A stretch of DNA of 64,000 bases from PKWO01 sp036384915 (GCA_036384915.1 DASVLJ010000044.1:124001-188000), one strand, 5' to 3'. Counted from the first letter of the stretch, positions 9,166 through 18,951 are shown. Notes: generated by a model not told the origin, from the sequence alone. Numbers and translations are program-made.

Positions 9166-10209
9166 ATGAACACTGCCCGCCAACACCCCGCACGCAACTG
9201 GATGCTGCTGCTCTTGATCGCCATCGTCGGGCTGTTCTACGTCAAGTGGTTCCCGTATTATCAGAAAGCCTTCATTGCTGCCGACAAGCACGCCATCGGC
9301 GCGTCTATCCTGATGGGCAAGGCTTCCAGCGCACCCGATCCCTCGTTCCAGGCCGCGCTCGACTATGCCATCGCCTACGGCAACGCCATCTGGAAAGCCA
9401 TGGTGCTGGGCCTCTTGCTTGGTTCCGGCGTGCAGGCGCTGCTGCCGCGCCAGTGGGTGGCACGCGCACTCGGCGGCAGCGGCTTCGGCAGCGTCATGGC
9501 CGGCGGCGTGTTGTCCTTGCCCGGCATGATGTGCACCTGCTGCGCCGCGCCCGTGGTGGTAGGCTTGCGTGCGCGCCAGGCTTCGCCCGGTGCCGCGATG
9601 GCATTCTGGCTCGGCAATACCGTATTGAACCCGGCCACGCTGGTATTCATGGGCTTCGTGCTCGGCTGGAACTGGACCGCGCTGCGCCTCGTGCTCGGCG
9701 TGCTGATGGTGTTCGGCCTGGGCTATTTGATGAACCGCCTCGTCACGCCGCAGGAAGCGCAAGCCGCGCAGCAATGGATGGCGCAGGGCGAGGCGGAAGA
9801 AGAGGGCAGCGTGTTTGCGCGCTGGGTCAATATTCTGGGCCGGATGTCGCTGCGCCTGCTGCCGGAATACATCATCCTGGTGCTGCTGCTCGGTGCTGCG
9901 CGCGCCTATCTGTTTCCGCACATCGGGCCGGATATCGGCAACGGCGCGTTGTGGATCGTCGCCTTTGCGGTAGCGGGAACCTTGTTCGTCATTCCCACGG
10001 CGGGTGAAGTGCCCATCATCCAGGCCATGCTCTCGCTGGGCATGGGAGTCGGCCCGGCCGGTGCCTTACTGATGACCTTGCCGCCGGTCAGCGTGCCTTC
10101 GTTGGCCATGCTGTTGAAATCGTTCTCGAAGAAGATGCTGGCGGCTGTGGTGGCTGCGGTGATTGGGTTTGGGATCGCGGCCGGCTTATTGGCGGCAGCG
10201 TTGTTCTGA
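9166..10209 (+). CDS. UPF0718/DUF318-type permease (YraQ/ArsP-like)
   Basis: This 347-residue inner-membrane protein has about eight hydrophobic segments and the layout of the two-half YraQ/ArsP permease superfamily. After TM2-3 it carries the motif SLPGMMCTCCAAPVVVGL, with Cys123, Cys125 and Cys126, and a matching PTAGEVPIIQAML repeat in the second half. Family members include the trivalent organoarsenical exporter ArsP; most have no known substrate. Because it follows mnmH co-directionally, a selenium or sulfur compound is a possible substrate, but this is inference only. ATG 9166 is chosen over an upstream TTG because it sits directly before the first membrane segment. Confidence 0.8.
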   Translation: MNTARQHPARNWMLLLLIAIVGLFYVKWFPYYQKAFIAADKHAIGASILMGKASSAPDPSFQAALDYAIAYGNAIWKAMVLGLLLGSGVQALLPRQWVARALGGSGFGSVMAGGVLSLPGMMCTCCAAPVVVGLRARQASPGAAMAFWLGNTVLNPATLVFMGFVLGWNWTALRLVLGVLMVFGLGYLMNRLVTPQEAQAAQQWMAQGEAEEEGSVFARWVNILGRMSLRLLPEYIILVLLLGAARAYLFPHIGPDIGNGALWIVAFAVAGTLFVIPTAGEVPIIQAMLSLGMGVGPAGALLMTLPPVSVPSLAMLLKSFSKKMLAAVVAAVIGFGIAAGLLAAALF

Positions 10210-10224
10210 CGCTCCGGCCGGTCA

Positions 10225-10385
10225 CCCCTCGCCCGCAGGCGGGAGAGGGGAGGAGGTGAGGGAAGTTGTGCCTTGACTATGCAAAATGAAGTTAAAAGTC
10301 GGGGCATGAAGATCGATGATTTTGCAAGCGTAGCTGTGGTGCGCCGTCCCTCTCCCCAGCCCCTCTCCCGCCTGCGGGCGAGGGG
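10225..10385. repeat. Second inverted doublet of the REP-like palindrome
   Basis: The gap between the convergent permease and amylase genes holds two copies of the same family seen at 3206-3329. Copy 1 spans 10225-10250, with arms CCCCTCGCCCGC / GCGGGAGAGGGG around AG. Copy 2 spans 10360-10385 and is its inverted counterpart. Tails GAGGTGAGGG and CCCTCTCCCC face inward. The stretch between them is AT-richer and unlike the interior of the first doublet. It may serve as a bidirectional terminator for the convergent genes. Confidence 0.8.
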
Positions 10386-10402
10386 GGGTAATGCAGTACT
10401 AC

Positions 10403-12298
10403 TCAAAAATTCCCATCGTTATAACTGACGCTACCCGAGGCACAGGTCGTAGCCTGCCGGTTGCCGCTTGAAGTCGACTGGTTTGCCTCCCACGTCACCG
10501 CACCCGTAGACGGGTTGTACTTGATGTACTTGTACTGGATCGCCGTCGAGGCAGGTAAGGTTACGGTGCCGCTCCACGTGGCATTGGCGCCGCTGCCCTG
10601 GATCGCGAGCGGGAAGGCTTGGGCAGGCGTCCAGTTGCCCAGGGCGCTCTGGTTGCCTGCTACGTACAGGTTTTGCCCATAGGTGGTGTTGGCGTTGGAG
10701 ATCGAGAAGGTCACGCTGCAGCCGGAGCCGCCGCCGGAGAGCATCTGGCCGGTATAGATCGCCACGGCTGGGACGGTCGAGCCGCCATTGGCCGGGATGC
10801 TGACCGAGGCATAGCCGTTGCTGCCTACCGTGATCGCGTCGCCGGTGCAGGTCGAACCCGATACCGTGCCGTGCACGACGTTGCAGTAGGTCCCGGCCGG
10901 CAAGCCGGTATAGAGGCTGGCGTTCCAGGCCACGCTATCGTTGTTGATCGCGACGAAGCCGACGTTGCCGCGCGAGAAGGCGATCTGGTTGTTCGTGCCT
11001 TGCACCCAGTTCGACACGTTTTGCCCATGCGTGGCACTGCGGAATTTCACCATGTTGGAGATGTCGCCCCAGCGGTGGATGAAGTCCCACACGACGTTGA
11101 TCTGCGCCACGCCGTTGGAATAGGGGCTCGTCGTCGGGCGGTCGGCGCTGGTGTTGGAGAAGCGGTAGCCCGATTGCACGTGGGCCTGGCCGTAGGGGCT
11201 GGCCAGCATGAAGATATTGGCCAGGTCGTAGCGCTTGGTGCCGTTGGTGTCGTTCACCTGGCCTGAAACATAGTTGCTGCCGTTGAGCGATTGCGTGGAA
11301 TCGCGCTCGGTATCCCAGTCGTCGACGAATACGGTGGCGTTTTGCGGCTGCATGAAACCCCAGGTGCCGCCGTAATTGCCGTAGGTCCCCATCACGCTCG
11401 GGATCGACGAGAGCGAAAGGCCGTTGTTGCCGCGGAAGATGTCGCGCATGGCGTAGGTGAACTGGAACTCGTTGACCGTGCCGGTGGGGAAATAATCCGC
11501 CCGGTTCACGTTGCCGTCGGGGATGACTTCCTGCGTGACCCAGATCGATTCGCCGGCATTGGTGGTCGGATGGCTGGACTTGACGGCATTGAAGATGGCT
11601 TGCAGCGCGGTCGGCTGCTGGTGCTTGGCCGCGTCGATGCGGAAGCCGTCCACGCCCATCGACAGCAGGGTATTCATGTAAGCCACGATCACGTTTTGCA
11701 CGTGCGCGTTCTCGGTCGCCAGATCGGGCAAGCCGCCCAGGCGGCAAAACATCACGTTGTTGCGGTTGCCCGGGCTGCCATAGTCGCCCGAATCGATATT
11801 GCCGTCAGCATTGCTGCACTGGCCCGACGTGGTGTTGTTGTGGAAGTCGCTGCTGGTGAATTGCGGGTAGCTCAGCGAGGACGAGTCCCATGAGGAACCG
11901 TCGGTCGCCACGCCGTCGGCCGTGGACGATTGGTCGCCCAATTGATTGGTGACGATGTCGGCATACACGCGCACGCCGGCGGCGTGGCAGGTGTTGATCA
12001 TGGTCTGCAGTTGCGCCGCCGTGCCCATGCGCGAGGTGAGCGTGCCGTAGTTGATCGGCTGGTACACGTCCCACCAGCCATTGGCGTTTTTCGAGGCGCC
12101 CGGCGGCGAAATCTGTACCGCGCCGTAACCTTGCGGCCCCAGCCATTGCGAGCACTCGGTGGCGACATCGTTCCAGCTCCACTCGAACAATTGGACATAG
12201 GTGTCGCTGGGATTGAAGTTGGCGGCCGATGCGGGGAGGCAGGCGCCACCGAGGCCGAGGGCGAGCAAGGCCCCCGGCAAGACTTTTCTTGCAAACAT
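10403..12298 (-). CDS. Secreted alpha-amylase (GH13) with C-terminal CBM20
   Basis: The 631-residue protein is a predicted exported starch endo-hydrolase. It has a Sec signal peptide (cleavage near PASA-AN, residue 25), a GH13 barrel with the nucleophile Asp222 in GFRIDAAKH and the acid/base Glu257 in VTQEVI, and a C-terminal starch-binding CBM20 (about 530-631). ATG 12298 follows a GGAG Shine-Dalgarno. Unusually, the conserved His of region I is Gln119 (DIVTNQ) and the conserved His of region IV is Trp328 (FVDDWD), although the third carboxylate Asp329 is present. It is monocistronic, and the upstream gap is AT-rich. Animal- or actinobacterial-like amylase subfamilies are the closest in style. 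Confidence 0.93.
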   Translation of the reverse strand: MFARKVLPGALLALGLGGACLPASAANFNPSDTYVQLFEWSWNDVATECSQWLGPQGYGAVQISPPGASKNANGWWDVYQPINYGTLTSRMGTAAQLQTMINTCHAAGVRVYADIVTNQLGDQSSTADGVATDGSSWDSSSLSYPQFTSSDFHNNTTSGQCSNADGNIDSGDYGSPGNRNNVMFCRLGGLPDLATENAHVQNVIVAYMNTLLSMGVDGFRIDAAKHQQPTALQAIFNAVKSSHPTTNAGESIWVTQEVIPDGNVNRADYFPTGTVNEFQFTYAMRDIFRGNNGLSLSSIPSVMGTYGNYGGTWGFMQPQNATVFVDDWDTERDSTQSLNGSNYVSGQVNDTNGTKRYDLANIFMLASPYGQAHVQSGYRFSNTSADRPTTSPYSNGVAQINVVWDFIHRWGDISNMVKFRSATHGQNVSNWVQGTNNQIAFSRGNVGFVAINNDSVAWNASLYTGLPAGTYCNVVHGTVSGSTCTGDAITVGSNGYASVSIPANGGSTVPAVAIYTGQMLSGGGSGCSVTFSISNANTTYGQNLYVAGNQSALGNWTPAQAFPLAIQGSGANATWSGTVTLPASTAIQYKYIKYNPSTGAVTWEANQSTSSGNRQATTCASGSVSYNDGNF

Positions 12299-12453
12299 TT
12301 GTGTGTCTCCTCCAGAGTGAGGTATGAGTTTTGTGTATTTTAACTACTTAAAAGTTACAGATTCGTGCTGAATATTTGAAAAGCACGAGGTAAACCATAG
12401 TCGCTGAAATCGGCTATGTCAAATAAAACAAGATGTAATTTAAGGTAGTTTGA
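12299..12453. other. AT-rich upstream region of the amylase gene
   Basis: Read towards the amylase, this gap contains a GGAGGAG-type ribosome site next to the start and an AT-rich tract with TAAAAT about 45 bases upstream, a possible -10. I see no convincing -35 and no recognisable operator. The rest of the gap up to 12642 holds the thioredoxin-like remnant listed separately. Confidence 0.4.
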
Positions 12454-12642
12454 CTACGTTGTGTGGTGTAGTCGCCAGTGCAGAAAAGATAAGGGCAGCG
12501 CTCTGCGATGCAAGGCTTTTTCTGCCCCCAATTCGGCCATGTTTTCCGACTGCTGCAGCTTGCCGTCGGCATCGAGCACGAACAGGTGCGGGTAACCCTT
12601 GATCCTGGGGGAGTGCGAGAGGCTGGTGGTGTAGCACAATCG
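12454..12642 (-). pseudogene. Remnant of a thioredoxin-fold protein
   Basis: Directly after the TAG of the ABC permease, in the same frame, translation continues as about 60 residues containing IKGYPHLFVLDADGKLQQSE. This resembles the C-terminal half of thioredoxin-like (TlpA/DsbD-gamma style) proteins, where a cis-Pro strand GYP is followed by LFVLDADGK. The N-terminal half with the CxxC site is missing, there is no good start codon, and the tail after AELGAEKA diverges. I read it as a decayed 3' fragment of a gene once following the exporter operon. A chance match is possible because the stretch is short. Confidence 0.45.
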
Positions 12643-15149
12643 CTACCAATCTTCCCGCACCGCCTGCACCGCGCTTTGCGCCACCGCGCCACGCCCGGAT
12701 GCCAGCGCGGTCAGGATGGACGACGCCAGCAGCGTCAACGCCACGCCGCCGAGCAGCTTCCACGGCATGTGCAATTGCATGCTCCAGTGGAAGGATTGCG
12801 GATTGATTACGAACACCAGGATCAAACTCACGACGGTGCCGAGCGCAAAACCGGCAACGATGCCGATGGCGGTCAGCATGCCGCCTTCGATTGCCAGCAT
12901 GCCGAGGATCTGGCGCTTGGTCAGGCCGACATGGCGCAGCATGCCGAACTCCTTGGCGCGCGCAAAGGTCTGCGCTGAAAAGGTCGCGGCCACGCCGAAC
13001 AGGCCGATCACCATCGCAATCGCTTCGAGCAGATAGGTGACGGCGAAGCTGCGGTCGAAAATCCTCAGGCTCAATTGGCGTATCTCGCCGGCTTGCGAAA
13101 TGTCGAGCAAGGCGCCGAAGGGCAGGGCGCGCACGGCGGCAATCACTTGTTGGTGCGATGCGCCCGGTGCGAGGTGCAAGGCCATGTCGCTTACGTTGAG
13201 GTCGCCCGTCGCGGCGCGATAGTCTTGCAGCCGCATCTGGATCGAACCGGTCTGGCGCGCATAGTCGCGCCAGGTGCCGGCAATGAAGACGCGATGCATG
13301 CTGCCGCCAAGAGACAGTTCATGCCATTGCCCGGGCTGCCAGCCGTAGAGGTCCGTCATCGCTTCGGAAATCCAGACTGGGGCGGCATTGGCTTGCGGCG
13401 GGGGCAGGCTGTCGCCGACCAGGGGGAGGGTGCGGCCCGGGTCCTTCGCATCGATGCTGCGTGCCAATACCACCACGGCCGGACGGTCCGGCTGCAGGCG
13501 CAGGTTGACGGCGCGCATGGCGTTCGCCGTCGCCACGCCGGGCAGCGCGGCGACGGCGGCTTGCTCGTCAGGGTTCAAGCCCGTGGCATCGCCCGAAGAG
13601 GAGGTGCGTAGGTAGACGTCCGCAGTCAGCAGGTTGCCCAGCCAATCATCCACCGATACGCGAAAGCTCGCCACCATGATCGCCATCGCCACCATCAGGC
13701 TGAATGAGGACAGCACGCCGCCCAGGGCGATGGCGGCCTGATTCGGTGTGTGCGCCAACCGCGCCAGCGCCAAGGTCGCCGTCGGGCCGCGCGCCTTGCC
13801 ATGTTCGAGCGCGCCGAACACCAGCGCGGCCAAGCGTGGCATCAGCATGATGGCGCCGATCAGAAGCAGTGCCACGGCGAGGTAGCCGAAGATCGGCAAT
13901 TGCCCGAGCGCGGGCAGGCGCGTGAAGATGCCGCCCAGTGCCAGGCATAGCAAGCCGGGCCAGGGTGTGGCGAGCTTTTTTAATGAACCATCTTCGCTGC
14001 CCGATTTCAAGGCGGCAGCCGGTATCGCGCGCGCCGCTTCCCAGGCTGGGCCGAAGCTGCCGGCCAGGGCGATCAGGCTGCCCAGCGTGAAGAACAGCGC
14101 GGCGGCCGGCCAATCGAATTGCGCACTGGGCTGCACGCCGGAAAAATAGCCGCCGCCGAGATCGCCGCCGAAGACATGCAGCGCCGTCACGGCCATGGCA
14201 TAGCCGAGCGCGATGCCGAGCAAGGCGCCGATCACGCCGAGCAGCGCGCCTTCGCAGAGGATTTGTGCGATCAGCTTGCGCCGCGTCAGCCCCATCACGC
14301 GCAGGAAGGCGAATTGCTGGCGCCGCCGTATCACCGACAGCGCCTGCGTCGAAAACACCAGGAAGGCCCCGGTAAACAGCGCAACCAGGGCCAGCACGTC
14401 GAGGTTGACGCGATAGGCGCGCGAGAGATTGGCGCTCGATGTCTCACTATCCTGCGTTTCGCTGACGATGCAGCGTCCGGCCAGCTCTTGCGTCAGCGCC
14501 GCCTTGAATGCGGCGCGGTTGACACCTGGCGCAAGCTTCAAGTCGATGCGCGTCAATTGCCCGAGCTTCTGGAAGCGCCATTGCGCTGCGCCGATGTCCA
14601 TTACCGCGATGCGCTGCCCGGCACGCGCATGGACCAGGCCGCCGGCCACGTGCAACGGCACGGTGCGCGTGCCCGAGAGAAGGGTGAGCGTGTCGCCTGG
14701 CTTGACGTGCAGCGATTCCATCGCCGCCGTGGAGAGGAAGATGGCGTCGTCGGCCAGCGTATCGAAGGGATGGCCCGTGGCTGGCACGCCGATCAAGTCG
14801 GGCGCGATGGCGGCGGCGCGGAATACGTCGATGCCTTCCACGGTCAAGGATTCATGCCGGCCTGGAATGGCGGCGTTGATTTCCAGCACTGGGCTGGCTG
14901 CTTGCACACCCGGGCGCTGCGCCAGTGGGGGGAACAGGTTTTCATCGAAGCCGGCTTCGATGCCCCTGACTTGCAGATCAGCCTGGCCGGCGATGCTTTT
15001 GACCGCTGCCGTGAATTCATTGAATGCCGCACCGTTGATCAGATCGACCGCGAAGCCGAGCGCGACGCCGATGGCGATCGCCACCAAGGCCAGGATGGCG
15101 CGCAAGGGGTGGGCGCGCCATTCCCCGGCAATCAGCCAGCGTTGCAATA

Positions 15150-15153
<4 letters not shown>
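12643..15153 (-). CDS. FtsX-type ABC exporter permease (YbbP/LolE-like)
   Basis: The 836-residue membrane protein has the large FtsX/MacB-family architecture: an N-terminal TM helix (about 17-40), a periplasmic domain, TM blocks around 250-400 and a second periplasmic domain followed by a last TM block (about 700-820), i.e. two FtsX repeats as in YbbP. It should form a mechanotransmission or export complex with the ATPase encoded just upstream. The start overlaps the ATPase stop by 4 bases (ATGA), indicating one operon. Substrate unknown; lipoprotein, peptide or lipid-related substrates are typical of the superfamily. Confidence 0.88.
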
Positions 15154-15815
<662 letters not shown>

Positions 15816-15989
15816 CGGTTTGATTCTTTTTGTGCGGGAGTAAGGAATCCCGCCTTCGCTCGACCAATGTTGAATTTACCGCTTGAAACTTTCGACAGCA
15901 GCTCAGCAGCGAAAATGAGGATGAACTATCATAGCCAAATTCTCCGCCGATCGCTGCATGTTTCTGTCGGCCAATCTAAAGGGTTTCAC

Positions 15990-16985
15990 ATGCCGATCAA
16001 TGACCTGGCAGTACCTTGGGAGCGTGTGCCGGTAGAGCCGGCCACACAAGAAGAAGCGAACGACCATGCAGCGGAAATCCGCGCCGAGCTGGCAGCGGGC
16101 TTGATGCTGCGCCAGGCCCAGACTTCGCCCAAATACCTTTACGACGTGCTCGGCTCCAAGCTGTTCGAGGCGATTTGCGAACTGCCCGAGTATTATCCCA
16201 CGCGCACCGAGGCCGCCATCGTCGAGGCGAACGTGGGCGAGATTGCGCGCTCGGTGGGGCGCGGCTCGGCCCTGATCGACTTGGGCGCCGGCAATTGCGC
16301 CAAGGCGGCACGCCTGTTTCCCGAGCTGCGGCCTGCGCAATACGTGGCGATCGATATCTCGGCGGACTTTTTGCGCGATGCCGTGTCGCGCCTGCGCCAG
16401 CGTTTTCCGCAAATTGCCATGCTTGAGCTGGGGCTGGACTTTTCCGCCACGCTCGATTTGCCGGTCGGCGTGCGGCGCGAGAAGCGCCTGTTCTTCTATC
16501 CCGGTTCTTCGATCGGCAATTTCACGCCAGAGGAAGCGTTGGCTTTCCTGCGCCGCATCCGCAGCGAGTGCCGGAACGATGGCGGCATCCTCATCGGCGT
16601 CGACCTGGTCAAGGACAAGGCCGCGCTCGAGGCCGCGTATGACGATGCGCTCGGCGTCACCGCGTCGTTCAACCTCAATATGCTGTTGCACGTCAACCGC
16701 CTGCTCGGCGCCGATTTCGATCTGCGTGACTGGCGCCACCGTGCCTTTTTCGATCCCGCGCAAAGCCGCATCGAAATGCATCTGGTGGCGCGGCGCGAAC
16801 TCAGCGTGGGCTGGGCCGGCGGCGTGCGGCGCTTTGCCGAAGGCGAAACCATCCATACCGAAAACAGCTACAAGTACACGCGCGAACGCTTTCTTGCCTT
16901 GCTCGAGGAAGCCGGCTTCGCCAAGCCGCGTACCTGGAGCGACGCGCAACAGTGGTTCATGCTGTGCCACGCGCAGGCGGTTTGA
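15990..16985 (+). CDS. egtD: L-histidine N(alpha)-methyltransferase EgtD
   Basis: EgtD trimethylates histidine to hercynine with three SAM, the first step of ergothioneine synthesis. The 331-residue protein has the SAM-binding motif ALIDLGAGNCAKA (about 94-106), the EgtD-typical YYPTRTEAAI segment near 68-77 and FFYPGSSIGNF. The open frame runs upstream to 15768, but ATG 15990 gives a normal family length; an in-frame ATG at 15921 is an alternative. The next gene, egtB, starts 11 bases downstream, so the two form an operon. Confidence 0.93.
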   Translation: MPINDLAVPWERVPVEPATQEEANDHAAEIRAELAAGLMLRQAQTSPKYLYDVLGSKLFEAICELPEYYPTRTEAAIVEANVGEIARSVGRGSALIDLGAGNCAKAARLFPELRPAQYVAIDISADFLRDAVSRLRQRFPQIAMLELGLDFSATLDLPVGVRREKRLFFYPGSSIGNFTPEEALAFLRRIRSECRNDGGILIGVDLVKDKAALEAAYDDALGVTASFNLNMLLHVNRLLGADFDLRDWRHRAFFDPAQSRIEMHLVARRELSVGWAGGVRRFAEGETIHTENSYKYTRERFLALLEEAGFAKPRTWSDAQQWFMLCHAQAV

Positions 16986-16996
16986 TGGGGAGAACC

Positions 16997-18223
16997 ATGG
17001 AAATCCAGCTCGACAGTGCCGCACTCGTCACGCCGCAACTGCTGCGGCGCCTGCATGCGACGCGCAAGCGCACGGTCAGTCTGGCCAAGCCGCTGTCGGA
17101 AGAGGATTGCTGCGTCCAATCGATGCCGGACGCCAGCCCGGTCAAGTGGCATATGGCGCACACGACCTGGTTTTTCGAAACCTTCATCCTCGAGCGCTTC
17201 GAAGCGGGCTTCAAACCGTTCCACCCGGCCTTTCGCGTGCTGTTCAATTCATATTACAACGGCATAGGCGAAAAGCACCCGCGGCCGCAGCGCGGCTTGC
17301 TGACGCGGCCTTCGACCGATGAAGTGGTGGCTTACCGCCACAACGTCGATACGCGCCTGGGCAGGCTGCTCGAGGGCTTGATGCGCGACGGTTCGATCGA
17401 GGATTCGCGCAGCGTGGCGGCCCTGGTCGAGCTTGGTGTGCAGCACGAGCAGCAACATCAGGAATTGATCCTGACCGACCTCAAGCATTTGTTGGCGCAA
17501 AATCCGCTGTTCCCTGCTTACACGCCGCGCACCGACGGGGCCGCGGCGCATGCCGCGCCCCTGGCCTGGCAGCACGTCGATGCCGGTGTGGTGCAGATCG
17601 GTTTCGACGGCGGCGGCTTCTGCTTCGACAATGAATTGCCGCGCCACCGCCAGTTCGCGGAAGCGTTTGCCCTCGCTTCGCGCCTGACCAGCAACGGCGA
17701 ATACGCCGCCTTCGTCGCCGAGGGCGGTTATCGCGATCCCGCGCTGTGGCTGTCGGAAGGCTGGGATTGGGTGCGCAGCAACGGCTTGCGGCATCCCATC
17801 TATTGGCAGCGGGAAAACGACGGAGCGCGCTGGCAGGAATTCACGCTGCATGGCTTGCAGCCGCTCGACATGCAGGCGCCGCTGCTGCACATCTCTTATT
17901 TCGAAGCCGACGCCTATGCGCGCTGGGCCGGTGCGCGCCTGCCCACCGAATTCGAGTGGGAAGCCGCGGCGGCGCGCCAGCCCGAGCTGGCGCAGCTCTA
18001 TGGCACCGCCTGGCAATGGACCTCGAGCAGCTATGCGCCTTACCCCGGCTTCGCCCCCGCCGAAGGCGCGATCGGCGAATACAACGGCAAATTCATGGTC
18101 AACCAATACGTGCTGCGCGGTTCCTCGCTCGCCACGCCGGAAGGCCATGCGCGGCTGTCTTACCGCAATTTCTTCCCCGCTACGGCGCGCTGGCAATTCA
18201 GCGGAATCCGCCTGGCCAAATAA
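16997..18223 (+). CDS. egtB: Ergothioneine sulfoxide synthase EgtB
   Basis: EgtB is a non-heme iron enzyme that joins hercynine to a thiol donor (gamma-glutamylcysteine or cysteine) with oxygen to form the sulfoxide intermediate. The 408-residue protein has an N-terminal DinB-like domain with probable iron ligands His55 (WHMAHT), His150 and His154 (QHEQQHQE) and a C-terminal formylglycine-generating-enzyme-like domain (about 190-408). ATG 16997 has GGGGAG seven bases upstream and is preferred to the ATG overlapping the egtD stop. No egtA, egtC or egtE is nearby, so the C-S lyase and thiol source are encoded elsewhere or differ. Confidence 0.92.
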   Translation: MEIQLDSAALVTPQLLRRLHATRKRTVSLAKPLSEEDCCVQSMPDASPVKWHMAHTTWFFETFILERFEAGFKPFHPAFRVLFNSYYNGIGEKHPRPQRGLLTRPSTDEVVAYRHNVDTRLGRLLEGLMRDGSIEDSRSVAALVELGVQHEQQHQELILTDLKHLLAQNPLFPAYTPRTDGAAAHAAPLAWQHVDAGVVQIGFDGGGFCFDNELPRHRQFAEAFALASRLTSNGEYAAFVAEGGYRDPALWLSEGWDWVRSNGLRHPIYWQRENDGARWQEFTLHGLQPLDMQAPLLHISYFEADAYARWAGARLPTEFEWEAAAARQPELAQLYGTAWQWTSSSYAPYPGFAPAEGAIGEYNGKFMVNQYVLRGSSLATPEGHARLSYRNFFPATARWQFSGIRLAK

Positions 18224-18241
18224 GCGCTTGCGCGCAAGCGC
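18224..18241. terminator. Perfect 18-bp palindrome after egtB
   Basis: GCGCTTGCG followed by CGCAAGCGC directly after the egtB TAA. It can form a compact hairpin at the end of the egtDB transcript but lacks a T-tract, so intrinsic termination is only possible. Confidence 0.4.
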
Positions 18242-18286
18242 CTTGCTGCCGCATAATCCGTCCTTTGCCGCCAGGGAAGGGATTCC

Positions 18287-18637
18287 ATGTACAGCGCCAC
18301 CTTCATCTTCGACACCAAGCAATTCGACGACGAATTCCATCGGCTCGATGCCATCATCGCGTCGGCGGCGAAAGAGACGGCCGGCTATCTCGGTGAAGAG
18401 GCCTGGGAAGACCCCAAAAGCGGGCGCGTCGCCAATGTCTACTATTGGGAGGACGAGGCCGGCTTGAAGCAATTGATGAGCCATCCGGCGCACTTGCAAG
18501 CCAAGGCGCGCTACGGCGAGTGGCTGGCCGGCTACCGCGTCGTTATTTCCCAAGTGCTGCGGACCTATGGCGACGGCAAACTACTCGGCGCCGTTCCTTT
18601 GCCTGGCGGAGATCATGACAGGTTCTCGGGAAAGTAA
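18287..18637 (+). CDS. Antibiotic biosynthesis monooxygenase (ABM)-fold protein
   Basis: The 116-residue cytoplasmic protein looks like a single dimeric alpha/beta-barrel ABM domain: an initial beta strand YSATFIFDTKQFDDEF, the helix, then YLGEEAWEDPKSGRVANVYYWEDEAGLKQL with the typical W-x-YYW-x-x motif and a HPAHLQAKARYGEW helix. Such proteins include monooxygenases, heme-degrading enzymes and many of unknown activity. ATG 18287 follows a GGAAGGGA Shine-Dalgarno. It stands alone between egtB and a small gene. A second ABM-fold gene lies at 30721-31038. Confidence 0.75.
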   Translation: MYSATFIFDTKQFDDEFHRLDAIIASAAKETAGYLGEEAWEDPKSGRVANVYYWEDEAGLKQLMSHPAHLQAKARYGEWLAGYRVVISQVLRTYGDGKLLGAVPLPGGDHDRFSGK

Positions 18638-18743
18638 ATCGCTGTTCAGGGTTGTAAGGACTTGTAAAGCCGCTTTCATTCCTGCGCGCCATGCAGGAAG
18701 CTATGGACTTGATCATCCATAGCGCCCACCTCAGGAGGCAATC

Positions 18744-18947
18744 ATGCAGAGCGGTCTTTTTCAAGCCAACCGTTCCATCGAAAGCACGACGCCCGGCGAA
18801 GAGCGAGCCTGGGGCATGCATGATGTCAGCTATTCATTCGAAGCCCAGCTTGAAGACGACGCGTATTTGCTGCCCGTATCGCGCAAGCCGCGCCGCCACA
18901 TCGTCGCATCGTTGATGGATTTCGCGCGGCGCTTGACGAAACACTGA
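18744..18947 (+). CDS. Small basic hypothetical protein (67 aa)
   Basis: No known family is recognised. The case for a real gene is a perfect AGGAGG Shine-Dalgarno seven bases before ATG 18744 and codon use like the neighbours. The protein has an acidic middle (SFEAQLEDDAYLLP) and a basic C-terminal helix (RKPRRHIVASLMDFARRLTKH), no signal peptide and no membrane segment. It could bind a nucleic acid or an acidic partner, which is a guess. It is convergent with the hydrolase gene ending four bases later. Confidence 0.6.
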   Translation: MQSGLFQANRSIESTTPGEERAWGMHDVSYSFEAQLEDDAYLLPVSRKPRRHIVASLMDFARRLTKH

Positions 18948-18951
18948 AGCT

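Noticed and set aside
13646..14149. Short plus and minus frames inside the FtsX permease gene
   Set aside because: They are alternative-frame shadows with no conserved domain.
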